From positions 1-18,720 of the forward strand of contig CAMCZJ010000032.1 of NCBI GenBank assembly GCA_945886995.1: a stretch of 18,720 bases of DNA, written 5' to 3'. This document shows, one piece after another, positions 8,955-15,488 of the stretch. The notes below the pieces were generated by a model. That model saw only the letters and a list, made by a program, of their open reading frames with translations. It did not search any database and was not told the DNA's origin. This DNA is from Asaia bogorensis (lineage in GTDB: Bacteria; Pseudomonadota; Alphaproteobacteria; Acetobacterales; Acetobacteraceae). Position 1 is the first letter of the stretch. Each line of letters starts with the position of its first letter. The position numbers and the translations under genes are program-made.

Positions 8955-8988
8955 GGCTTCCCCCGAAGCCCGGCCGCGTCAAGGCTTC
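8955..8988 (-). promoter_or_regulatory. Mutually exclusive hairpins in hyuB leader
   Basis: Three complementary hexamers are seen on the + strand: GGCTTC (8955-8960), GAAGCC (8965-8970) and GGCTTC (8983-8988). The middle one can pair with either neighbour, giving a 6-bp hairpin with a CCCC/GGGG loop or a 6-bp hairpin with a 12-base loop. In the hyuB message, the hairpin nearest the start codon would hide the only purine-rich candidate ribosome site (GGGGGAAG), while the alternative fold would expose part of it. This is a structural possibility read by eye; no known riboswitch class was recognised. Confidence 0.3.
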
Positions 8989-8990
8989 GC

Positions 8991-9022
8991 AACAGGGCAA
9001 AACAGGGCCATGATCAGGGCAA
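8991..9022. promoter_or_regulatory. Three phased CAGGGC direct repeats (possible operator) between hyuB and the SMP-30 gene
   Basis: Three copies of A(A/T)CAGGGC(A/C)A begin at 8991, 9001 and 9013: AACAGGGCAA, AACAGGGCCA and ATCAGGGCAA. Core CAGGGC starts are 10 and 12 bases apart, about one helical turn, in the middle of the 94-base divergent intergenic region. This arrangement suits a regulator binding one face of the DNA and controlling both directions. No regulator gene is present in the window. Confidence 0.4.
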
Positions 9023-9029
9023 CCAATGC

Positions 9030-9035
9030 AGGAGG
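9030..9035 (+). promoter_or_regulatory. Consensus ribosome binding site that fixes the SMP-30 start
   Basis: AGGAGG ends 5 bases before the ATG at 9041. This selects 9041 over the in-frame ATG at 9026, which lies upstream of the site. Confidence 0.85.
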
Positions 9036-9040
9036 AAACC

Positions 9041-9979
9041 ATGGCCGTTCATGTCGCCACACCCGACCTCAAAATCCTGGCCGAGGGGTTGCGCTTCCCC
9101 GAAGGCCCTGTCGCCATGCCCGATGGGTCTGTGGCGCTGGTGGAGATTGAAGCGCGGCGCATCACGAAAGTGGCGCCCAACGGCACGAAAACCACGATTG
9201 CAACCGTGGAAGGCGCGCCGAATGGCCTCGCACTCGGGCCGAATGGCAGTTTTTACGTCTGCAATAATGGCGGCTTCACCTGGCATGAGGAACCCGGGAT
9301 TTTGCGCCCGAGCGGTCAATCGCCGGATTATGCTGGCGGGCGGATTGAAAAGATTGATACCACCACCGGCAAGGTTGAAGCGCTGATCCGGGTTTGCGAT
9401 GGGCGGCCTTTGCGTGGCCCAAATGATCTGATGTTTGATGGCAAGGGCGGTTTTTGGTTTTCTGACCTCGGCAAGGTGCGCGCGCGGGATCGTGACCATG
9501 GCGGTGCCTATTGGGCATCAGAAGATGGATCGCGCGTGGTGGAAGCGGCCTTCCCGGTGTTTGGCGGCGCCAATGGCATTGGCATCAGCCCTGATGGCAA
9601 GACGCTTTATGTGGCCGAGACCGAAACCGGCCGGCTTTGGGCCTGGGATATTGAAGCGCCCGGCAAGCTGAAAAAGGAGCCATGGCCATCCAGTGCCGGC
9701 GGGCGGGTGCTGTGCCAATTCCCCGGCTATCGGCGCTTGGACAGCATCGCCATCGCCGCGTCGGGCAATATCATTGTGGCGACGCTGGTTTCGGGTGAGA
9801 TCACCACGGTCTCACCTTCGGGCGAGATTCTCCGCACCGTGAAAATGCCCGAACGCATGCCGACCAATATCTGCTTTGGCGGGCCGGATATGCGCACCGC
9901 CTATATTACGCTGTCCAACACTGGAAAGTTGGTCGCGATGCAATGGGATGAACCGGGGCTGCGCCTGCCGTATAATTAA
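9041..9979 (+). CDS. SMP-30/gluconolactonase/LRE-family beta-propeller hydrolase
   Basis: 312 residues, cytoplasmic (no signal peptide), a six-bladed propeller family that hydrolyses sugar lactones and related esters at a divalent metal. The expected metal ligands are visible: Glu21 in RFPEGPV, Asn128 in RGPNDL, Asn178 in GANGIGISPDGKTLYVAET, and Asp234 in RRLDSIAIAASGN, matching the Glu/Asn/Asn/Asp pattern of regucalcin and gluconolactonases. Blade repeats of the type PDGS/PNG..YV recur. The start at 9041 is set by the AGGAGG site. It is divergent from hyuB, sharing a short control region, so joint regulation with the hydantoinase pair is likely; it could hydrolyse a product or analogue in the same pathway. 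The exact substrate is unknown. Confidence 0.92.
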   Translation: MAVHVATPDLKILAEGLRFPEGPVAMPDGSVALVEIEARRITKVAPNGTKTTIATVEGAPNGLALGPNGSFYVCNNGGFTWHEEPGILRPSGQSPDYAGGRIEKIDTTTGKVEALIRVCDGRPLRGPNDLMFDGKGGFWFSDLGKVRARDRDHGGAYWASEDGSRVVEAAFPVFGGANGIGISPDGKTLYVAETETGRLWAWDIEAPGKLKKEPWPSSAGGRVLCQFPGYRRLDSIAIAASGNIIVATLVSGEITTVSPSGEILRTVKMPERMPTNICFGGPDMRTAYITLSNTGKLVAMQWDEPGLRLPYN

Positions 9980-9988
9980 TCTTGTGTT

Positions 9989-10008
9989 GCGGATCGTGAC
10001 CGATCCGC
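9989..10008 (+). terminator. Perfect hairpin just after the SMP-30 gene
   Basis: GCGGATCG (9989-9996), loop TGAC, CGATCCGC (10001-10008): an 8-bp perfect stem starting 9 bases after the stop codon. It is followed only by CCTTAATG, not a T-run, so it may stabilise the 3' end or act as a weak terminator rather than a classical intrinsic one. Confidence 0.4.
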
Positions 10009-10161
10009 CCTTAATGCCATGCGTTTGATCGCATTTTCCGAGCCGCCAAGCGATTTCGCTTGGCTTGAAAATGCTCCAGCGCCGGAGCGCGCCTCTGCGC
10101 GCTTGGCTTCGCCGCATAAGCGGCGTCGCCCATTCGGGCTCGCGCCCGCCTTCGGCGGGCG
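9989..10161. repeat. Cluster of six palindromes (REP/BIME-like) in the convergent gap
   Basis: The 217-base gap 9980-10196 contains six palindromes almost end to end: 9989-10008 (8-bp stem); 10031-10074, with outer arms GCATTTTC/GAAAATGC and inner arms GCCAAGCG/CGCTTGGC around loop ATTT; 10073-10088 (GCTCC/GGAGC); 10087-10102 (GCGCGC, loop CTCT, GCGCGC); 10110-10125 (CGCCGC, loop ATAA, GCGGCG); and 10143-10161 (CGCCCGCC, loop TTC, GGCGGGCG). The gap lies between two convergent genes, the usual site of REP or BIME-type extragenic repeats. It contains no credible gene. Whether it is repeated elsewhere in the genome cannot be seen here. Confidence 0.6.
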
Positions 10162-10196
10162 TAGATTTCGGGTGCGATAACCCTTTCAACGCACAC

Positions 10197-11309
10197 CTAC
10201 CCTAGTTCGGCCAAAACCTCAGTCGTATGCTGGCCAAGCGCCGGGGCTTCCGCCACAAAATGGCCAAGCCCCGGCAGCATCGGCAGCGGCACCGCGCCCA
10301 ATTGCGGCTGCGGAATGCGCGCGGCGGCGCCATAGGCGACAACATGCTCATTCGCCAACCAATCAAGCGGCGTATTGACGCGATCCGCCAGCAGCCTTTC
10401 GCCCTGCAAAATCGTCACCCATTCCGCGACGGGTTTCTTCAGGAAGGCCGCGCGTATCATGGCGTAAAGCGCTTCCCTATTCTGCCAGCGCAGATCGAAA
10501 TTCAGAAAGCGCGGATCGGCAGCGATATCAGCAATACCCAACGCACCGCAAAGCTTCGGCCATTCCGCTTCACGCACCAGCGTAATCATCACCCAGCCGC
10601 CATCGGCCGCGCGATAAGCCCCCGCCGGCGCATTAGGCGGCGCGGCTGATTTGCCCTGCACGCCCCATTCGCCGATCTGATGCGTCAGCAGATTAGACGT
10701 GGCCGCCATGAGCGACATGTCAATCACGCGCCGCTGCGGCGCGGTATCCTGCGCCCGCGCGGCGAGTGCCACTTGCACGGCGGAAAAAGCATAAATCCCC
10801 GTTGCCATATCAGCGATAAAGGCACCGCCCTTATGCGGCGCGCCATCCGCGCCTTCATTCAGGCTGACGAAGCCGGAGAACGCCTGAGCGACGGAATCCG
10901 TGCATGGCCGCTCCGCATAAGGCCCGCTTTGTCCGAAGCCGGAAATGGAAAGACAGACCGCATCCGCCTTCGCATTTTCCGGCCCAAGCCCGATGCGCGC
11001 GGCCACACCGGGGCGGAAGGCTTCAATCAGCACATCGGCTTGAGCAGCGAGCGCAGCCGCGGCGCGCTTTCCATCTTGTGATTTCAAATCCAGCACTACG
11101 GAACGCTTACCGCGATTGAAACACACGGTCATGACCGAAACCGTATCCTTGGCCGTACCAAGCCCGCGTGACCAATCGCCTTCCGGCGGTTCGAGCTTGA
11201 TGACATCAGCGCCGCAGGCGGCCAGCATCATGCCGCAATAGGGCCCGGCAATGCCCTGGCCGGCATCCAGCACCCGAAGCCCCTTATAGGGCCGCATCGC
11301 TTCATTCAT
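10197..11309 (-). CDS. Class III CoA-transferase (CaiB/BaiF family)
   Basis: A 370-residue cytoplasmic enzyme that moves CoA between acyl-CoA and a free carboxylic acid. Visible hallmarks: GLRVLDAGQGIAGPYCGMMLA near the N-terminus (10-30), ADVIKLEPPEGDWSR (34-48), LDLKSQDGKR (73-82), ADVLIEAFRPG (91-101), LSISGFGQSGPY (120-131), and the catalytic aspartate Asp138 in CTDSVAQAFSG, aligned with Asp169 of formyl-CoA transferase. Length is slightly below the 390-430 usual for the family but the conserved C-terminal domain is present. The start ATG at 11309-11307 has an excellent GGAGG 7 bases upstream; an in-frame ATG four codons later is less well placed. Divergent from the GMC oxidoreductase with a 107-base gap. 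The acid substrate is unknown. Confidence 0.94.
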   Translation of the reverse strand: MNEAMRPYKGLRVLDAGQGIAGPYCGMMLAACGADVIKLEPPEGDWSRGLGTAKDTVSVMTVCFNRGKRSVVLDLKSQDGKRAAAALAAQADVLIEAFRPGVAARIGLGPENAKADAVCLSISGFGQSGPYAERPCTDSVAQAFSGFVSLNEGADGAPHKGGAFIADMATGIYAFSAVQVALAARAQDTAPQRRVIDMSLMAATSNLLTHQIGEWGVQGKSAAPPNAPAGAYRAADGGWVMITLVREAEWPKLCGALGIADIAADPRFLNFDLRWQNREALYAMIRAAFLKKPVAEWVTILQGERLLADRVNTPLDWLANEHVVAYGAAARIPQPQLGAVPLPMLPGLGHFVAEAPALGQHTTEVLAELG

Positions 11310-11317
11310 CGCGTTTC

Positions 11318-11322
11318 CTCCA
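11318..11322 (-). promoter_or_regulatory. Ribosome binding site of the CoA-transferase gene
   Basis: On the minus strand GGAGG stands about 8 bases before the ATG at 11309-11307. This favours that ATG over the second in-frame ATG four codons downstream. Confidence 0.7.
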
Positions 11323-11363
11323 GCGCCAAATCATGCCTATCCTGACGGCAAACCTGAATAAGG

Positions 11364-11393
11364 GAAGGGGTGCGCGTTGAGAGAACCCCCTTC
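11364..11393. promoter_or_regulatory. Inverted repeat in the divergent CoA-transferase/GMC control region
   Basis: GAAGGGG (11364-11370) and CCCCTTC (11387-11393) form a 7-bp inverted repeat with a 16-base spacer. The spacer contains TTGAGA (11377-11382), which resembles a -35 element pointing toward the GMC gene. A dimeric regulator could bind here and affect both divergent genes. Read by eye; weak on its own. Confidence 0.25.
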
Positions 11394-11416
11394 GGGCCAT
11401 AAACGAGGGCGAAGCG

Positions 11417-13009
11417 ATGGAAACGGATTACCTGGTGATTGGCGCGGGTTCTGCTGGCTGCGTGGTGGCAAGCCGGCTTGGCATGGCGGGAAGGCGCGTC
11501 ATCCTTCTCGAAGCCGGGCCGAAGGATCGCCACCCATGGATTCATATCCCCGCCGGCATGTTGAAGCTGATGCAGAATCAGAAGCTGGTAAATTGGGGCT
11601 ACACCACGGAAGCCGATGCCGGAAGCAATAATCGCGAAATTCGCTGGCCGCGCGGGCGCACTTTGGGCGGCACTTCTTCCATCAATGGCATGCTTTATGT
11701 GCGCGGCAATCCGGCCGATTTTGATCTTTGGGCGCAAATGGGCTGCCGCGGCTGGAGCTATGATGAAGTGCTGCCGCTGTTTCGTCGCAGCGAAACCTAT
11801 CGCAATGGCGGCGATCCTTCTGTGCGCGGCCAGGATGGGCCTTTGCAAGTGGAAGATTACCGCACCATCCTGCCGCTGACGCATCGCTTCATTGAAGCGG
11901 CGCAGCAAGCGGGGCATCCCTTCCGCCGCGATTTGAATGGCGTTGAACAGGAAGGTGTGGGCTATTCGCAAATGACACGCATTGGCCGCTGGCGCGGTTC
12001 GACGGCGCGCACCTATTTGGCGCAGGCGGGTGACAAGGTGCGGGTGGAAACCGAAGCCCAGGTCACGCGGCTATTGTTTGAAGGCAAGCGCTGCGTGGGG
12101 GCGGAATTCCGCCAGGGTGGCACGCTCCGGCAAATCCGTGCCAAGCGAGAAGTCATCCTCTCCGGCGGCGCAGTAAATTCGCCGCATGTGCTGCAAATCT
12201 CCGGCATTGGTCCGGCCGAGCATTTGCGCGCGCTGGGGATTGAGGTGCTGCAGGATATGCCGAGCGTCGGTGCCAATTTGCAGGATCATTACGTGACACG
12301 CGTGCAGCATCGCGTGCGAAACAGCATCAGCACCAATCAATTGGCGCGTGGGCTGCGCCTGGTGGAACAGGTGGCGCGCTTCTTTACGGTGGGAAACGGT
12401 GCGCTGACTTTTGGAGTCACCACGGCGCAGGTTTTTGCACGTTCCCGAGAAGGTCTCGCCAGCCCCGATCTGCAATTGCTGTTCACGCCGGCAAGCTATG
12501 CGCTCGGCCAATTCGGCGTGCTTGAGAAAGAACCCGGCATGACGTGCGCCATTTGCCCGGTGAAGCCCGATAGTCGCGGCACCGTCATGGCGAAATCCGC
12601 TGACCCGTTTGAAAGGCCGGCGATCCGGCCGAATTACCTCTCGGCACGGAGCGATCAGGAATTGCTCGCGCGCGGGCTTCGCATGGTGCGTGAGATTTTC
12701 GCACAAGCCGCCATCACGCCCTATAGCGTGCGGGAATTGTTGCCAGGGCCAGATGTGCAAAGCGATGATGAATTGCTCGCCTTCGCCCGCCAATATGGCA
12801 CCACCATCTATCACCCCGTCGGCACCTGCCGCATGGGCGAGGACCCCGCGAGTGTGGTGGATAGCCGGCTTCGGCTACGCGGCATTGCCGGGCTGCGCGT
12901 GATTGATGCTTCCGTGATGCCAACACTCACCACGGGAAACACCAATGTGCCAACCATCATGATCGGCGAAAAAGGTGCGAATATGATCATGCAGGATGAG
13001 GCCGCATAA
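11417..13009 (+). CDS. GMC-family FAD-dependent alcohol dehydrogenase (choline dehydrogenase-like)
   Basis: A 530-residue flavoenzyme that oxidises alcohols to aldehydes. FAD-binding VIGAGSAGCVVASRL (7-21) with the adenine-ribose acidic residue Glu32 in LLEAG; GMC signature 1 in GRTLGGTSSINGMLYVRG (80-97); signature 2 in SGGAVNSPHVLQISGIGP (249-266); the active-site base His466 in TTIYHPVGTCRMG and the partner Asn in TGNTNVPTIMIGEKGANMI (506-524). No signal peptide is seen, so it is cytoplasmic or membrane-associated like choline dehydrogenase. The start ATG at 11417 has GAGGG about 8 bases upstream. Its stop overlaps the next start in TAATG, so translation is coupled. Broad GMC sequence similarity makes 'choline' a default name rather than a substrate call. 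Confidence 0.95.
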   Translation: METDYLVIGAGSAGCVVASRLGMAGRRVILLEAGPKDRHPWIHIPAGMLKLMQNQKLVNWGYTTEADAGSNNREIRWPRGRTLGGTSSINGMLYVRGNPADFDLWAQMGCRGWSYDEVLPLFRRSETYRNGGDPSVRGQDGPLQVEDYRTILPLTHRFIEAAQQAGHPFRRDLNGVEQEGVGYSQMTRIGRWRGSTARTYLAQAGDKVRVETEAQVTRLLFEGKRCVGAEFRQGGTLRQIRAKREVILSGGAVNSPHVLQISGIGPAEHLRALGIEVLQDMPSVGANLQDHYVTRVQHRVRNSISTNQLARGLRLVEQVARFFTVGNGALTFGVTTAQVFARSREGLASPDLQLLFTPASYALGQFGVLEKEPGMTCAICPVKPDSRGTVMAKSADPFERPAIRPNYLSARSDQELLARGLRMVREIFAQAAITPYSVRELLPGPDVQSDDELLAFARQYGTTIYHPVGTCRMGEDPASVVDSRLRLRGIAGLRVIDASVMPTLTTGNTNVPTIMIGEKGANMIMQDEAA

Positions 13010-14001
13010 TGCGCGCAATCATTTGCGAAAGCTGGCGGGATTTTGACGCGCTTGAAGTCAAGGATGTGCCGCGCCCGGCGCTGCGCCCGCGTAGCGTGCG
13101 GATAAAAGTGGCGGCGGCGGGGGTTTCTTTTGCTACGCAATTGGTGGTGGCGGGCAAATATCAGCGCAAACCGCCGCTGCCCTTCACACCCGGCACGGAA
13201 ATCGTGGGCACGGTGCTGGAAGCGGCACCCGATGCCGATGCACCGCCACCTGGCACACGGGTTTTCGCCGTGGTGGATTGGGGCGGCATGGCGGAAGAAG
13301 CCGTGGCCGATGATATCCACACCATCGCCATCCCGGACGGCCTGCCATTGGAGCCCGCTGTCGCTTTCCCGATTTCCTACCCAACCGCCGGCGCGGCGCT
13401 TTTGTGGCGGGGCCGGATCAAGGCAGGCGATTGGGTGTTGGTCCATGGTGCGGCGGGTGGCGTTGGCCTCGCTGCTGTTGAAATCGCCAAGGCGTGCGGT
13501 GCCAAGGTGATTGCGCGTGCGGGCGAGGCAAAGCACGAAATGCTCCGCGCACGCGGCGCCGATGTGGTGCTGGATAGCGCGGCACCCTTTCGTGATGCGG
13601 TACGTGCCGCCACAGGCGGGCGAGGCGTGGATTGCCTGGTGGATACCATCGGCGGCCCTGCCTTTGATGAAAGCCTGCGTTGCCTGGCTGATGGCGGTAA
13701 CCTTGTTGTGGTTGGCTTCGCTGGCGGCGGCATTCCAACGCTGCAAACCAATATCCTGCTGCTCAAGAATATCGGCGTGATTGGCGTGAATTGGGGCACC
13801 TATGTCGGCTGGTCCCCAGGCGATGGGCGCCGAGACCACGCGCCAGCCGCCCGCGCCCTTTGGGATCAATTGATGGTCTGGTGGCAGCAAGGCGCGCTGA
13901 AGCCCGAAATCCATGCGGCCTATCCTTTGGAGCAATTCCGCGAAGCGATGGATGAGGTTTCAGCACGGCGGAGCGCGGGCCGCGTGATCCTGCGCCCCTG
14001 A
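13009..14001 (+). CDS. NAD(P)H:quinone oxidoreductase-like, zinc-free MDR-family protein
   Basis: 330 residues of the medium-chain dehydrogenase/reductase superfamily, quinone-oxidoreductase branch. It has the GroES-like N-terminal domain with PFTPGTEIVGTV (58-69), then the nucleotide-binding Rossmann motif VLVHGAAGGVGLAAVEIAK (143-161) of the AxxGGVG type, and GRGVDCLVDTIGG. The structural and catalytic zinc cysteines of true alcohol dehydrogenases are absent, which points to a quinone or enoyl/enone reductase using NADPH. The ATG shares its A with the TAA stop of the GMC gene (TAATG), so the two are translated in sequence. The MFS transporter follows by 11 bases. Together they look like an oxidation-reduction module with its own permease; the substrate is unknown. 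Confidence 0.93.
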   Translation: MRAIICESWRDFDALEVKDVPRPALRPRSVRIKVAAAGVSFATQLVVAGKYQRKPPLPFTPGTEIVGTVLEAAPDADAPPPGTRVFAVVDWGGMAEEAVADDIHTIAIPDGLPLEPAVAFPISYPTAGAALLWRGRIKAGDWVLVHGAAGGVGLAAVEIAKACGAKVIARAGEAKHEMLRARGADVVLDSAAPFRDAVRAATGGRGVDCLVDTIGGPAFDESLRCLADGGNLVVVGFAGGGIPTLQTNILLLKNIGVIGVNWGTYVGWSPGDGRRDHAPAARALWDQLMVWWQQGALKPEIHAAYPLEQFREAMDEVSARRSAGRVILRP

Positions 14002-14012
14002 AGCCGCGCGCG

Positions 14013-15431
14013 ATGGACCAACCCGCCACCCATGCCAATCATCGCGTCATTGCGTTGATTGTCGCATCCGCGTTGCTGATGCAAAATCTGGATAGCGCCG
14101 TGGTCGCCACCGCGCTGCCCAGCATGGCGCGGGATATGGGTGAAGACCCGGCGCGCTTGGGGGCGGCCATCACATCCTATCTGGTGGCACTCACGGTCTT
14201 CATTCCGTTTTCAGGCTGGATCGCGGATCGCTTCGGCGCCAAGCGCGTCTTCATGCTGGCTATCATCGTTTTTGTCGCGGCCTCCGCGCTTTCCGGCCAG
14301 GCGCGTGGCTTGGAAGACTTGATCGCCTTTCGCATCCTGCAAGGTGCCGGGGGTGCAATGATGTTCCCGGTTGGGCGGCTATTACTGCTGCGCGGCGTGC
14401 GCAAGGAAGAACTGCTTTCTGCCATGGCTTGGCTCACCATGCCCGCATTACTGGGGCCCGTCTGCGGCCCGCCGCTTGGTGGCATCCTCACCGATCTTTT
14501 CGGCTGGCGCGCGGTATTTTGGATCAATGTGCCGATCGGGTTGATCGGGTTCTTGCTGGTGGCGTGGAAAATCCCATCCATCCCACCAACCAATCCGGGC
14601 AAGCCTGATATTCTTGGCCTGGCACTGGTGGGGCTTGCCTTGGCGCTTGGCATGTTCGGGCTTGAAACCGTGGGGCGGCATGTGGTGGCGGAACCCTGGC
14701 CTGGGGTTGCGCTGGCGGCCGGCTTGCTGATTGGCGTTGTCGCTTATTTCCATTGCCGCCGCGCGCCACGGCCGGCGATTGATATCGCGCTGCTCAAAAT
14801 ACCAACCTTTCGCCAGCCCGCGCTTTTCGGCAGCCTGTTTCGTGTTGGTGCCGGTGCGGTACCCTTCCTGGTGCCCATCATGCTGCAAATCGGCTTTGGC
14901 ATGTCGGCTTCCGAAAGCGGGCTGATATCCTTCGCGACCGCGCTTGGCGCCTTCACCATGAAGCCTTTGGTGCGCCCACTGCTCAAGCGCTTTGGCTTTC
15001 GCAACGCACTTCTAATAAACGGCGTCTTTGCCTCGGCGGGGATCGCCCTGCTTGCCTTCCCGAACCCCGCCTGGCCTGTCGCGGCGATTTTCCTATTGCT
15101 CGCGTGCGGCGGGCTGTTTCGCAGCCTGCAATTCACCTCACTCAATACGCTGGTTTTTGCTGATGTGCCGCCGGAAAAGCTCTCTGCCGCCACCAGCTTC
15201 TACAGCACGCTGCAGCAATTATCGCCCGCGCTTGGCGTCGTGCTGGCGACCGCGACGCTGGAACTCTCTCGCCTTGCCGCAGGGCGGGCAGAACTAGGCC
15301 TTGCGGATTTCTCTGCGGGCTTTCTTGTGGCGGCTTTGGTCACGCTTCTGTCAATTCCCATGCTTACAGCCCTTAGCCGGGATGCGGGGGCTGAGGTTTC
15401 TGGCCATACTCCCCGGTCTAAAACCCCGTGA
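14013..15431 (+). CDS. DHA2-family MFS transporter (EmrB/QacA type)
   Basis: A 472-residue proton-driven transporter with about 14 predicted hydrophobic segments. Motif D1 LDSAVVATALPSMARDM (26-42) lies in TM1, motif A GWIADRFGAKRVF (68-80) follows TM2, and motif C GPVCGPPLGGIL (148-159) is in TM5, the antiporter signature of drug exporters. The family mainly exports hydrophobic or cationic compounds by H+ antiport; some members handle metabolites. It starts 11 bases after the MDR stop, with no strong ribosome site, and is likely cotranscribed with the GMC/MDR pair, so it may export a toxic intermediate or move the substrate. The C-terminal end is a short hydrophilic tail. Confidence 0.94.
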   Translation: MDQPATHANHRVIALIVASALLMQNLDSAVVATALPSMARDMGEDPARLGAAITSYLVALTVFIPFSGWIADRFGAKRVFMLAIIVFVAASALSGQARGLEDLIAFRILQGAGGAMMFPVGRLLLLRGVRKEELLSAMAWLTMPALLGPVCGPPLGGILTDLFGWRAVFWINVPIGLIGFLLVAWKIPSIPPTNPGKPDILGLALVGLALALGMFGLETVGRHVVAEPWPGVALAAGLLIGVVAYFHCRRAPRPAIDIALLKIPTFRQPALFGSLFRVGAGAVPFLVPIMLQIGFGMSASESGLISFATALGAFTMKPLVRPLLKRFGFRNALLINGVFASAGIALLAFPNPAWPVAAIFLLLACGGLFRSLQFTSLNTLVFADVPPEKLSAATSFYSTLQQLSPALGVVLATATLELSRLAAGRAELGLADFSAGFLVAALVTLLSIPMLTALSRDAGAEVSGHTPRSKTP

Positions 15432-15488
15432 TGCATCCCGCCACGTAACATGCGATAAGCTACACTGCCTTTGGCGAGGAACCCCCCG

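Noticed and set aside
10011..10189. Small open frames in the palindrome cluster
   Set aside because: They consist only of translated palindromes, with no ribosome site or start context; the nucleotide structure explains them.
11377..11405. Sigma70-like promoter TTGAGA, 17-base spacer, TAAACG before the GMC gene
   Set aside because: The -10 match is poor and the implied start would lie only a few bases before the ATG, overlapping its ribosome site.
12811..13935. A 374-codon minus-strand frame across the end of the GMC gene and the MDR gene
   Set aside because: It spans the coupled junction of two well-supported + strand genes and has His/Arg/Ala-rich sequence with no domain; a GC-bias shadow.
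15450..15475. Possible -10 box TACACT or GATAAG before the alpha-2-macroglobulin gene
   Set aside because: No acceptable -35 element at the right distance was seen.
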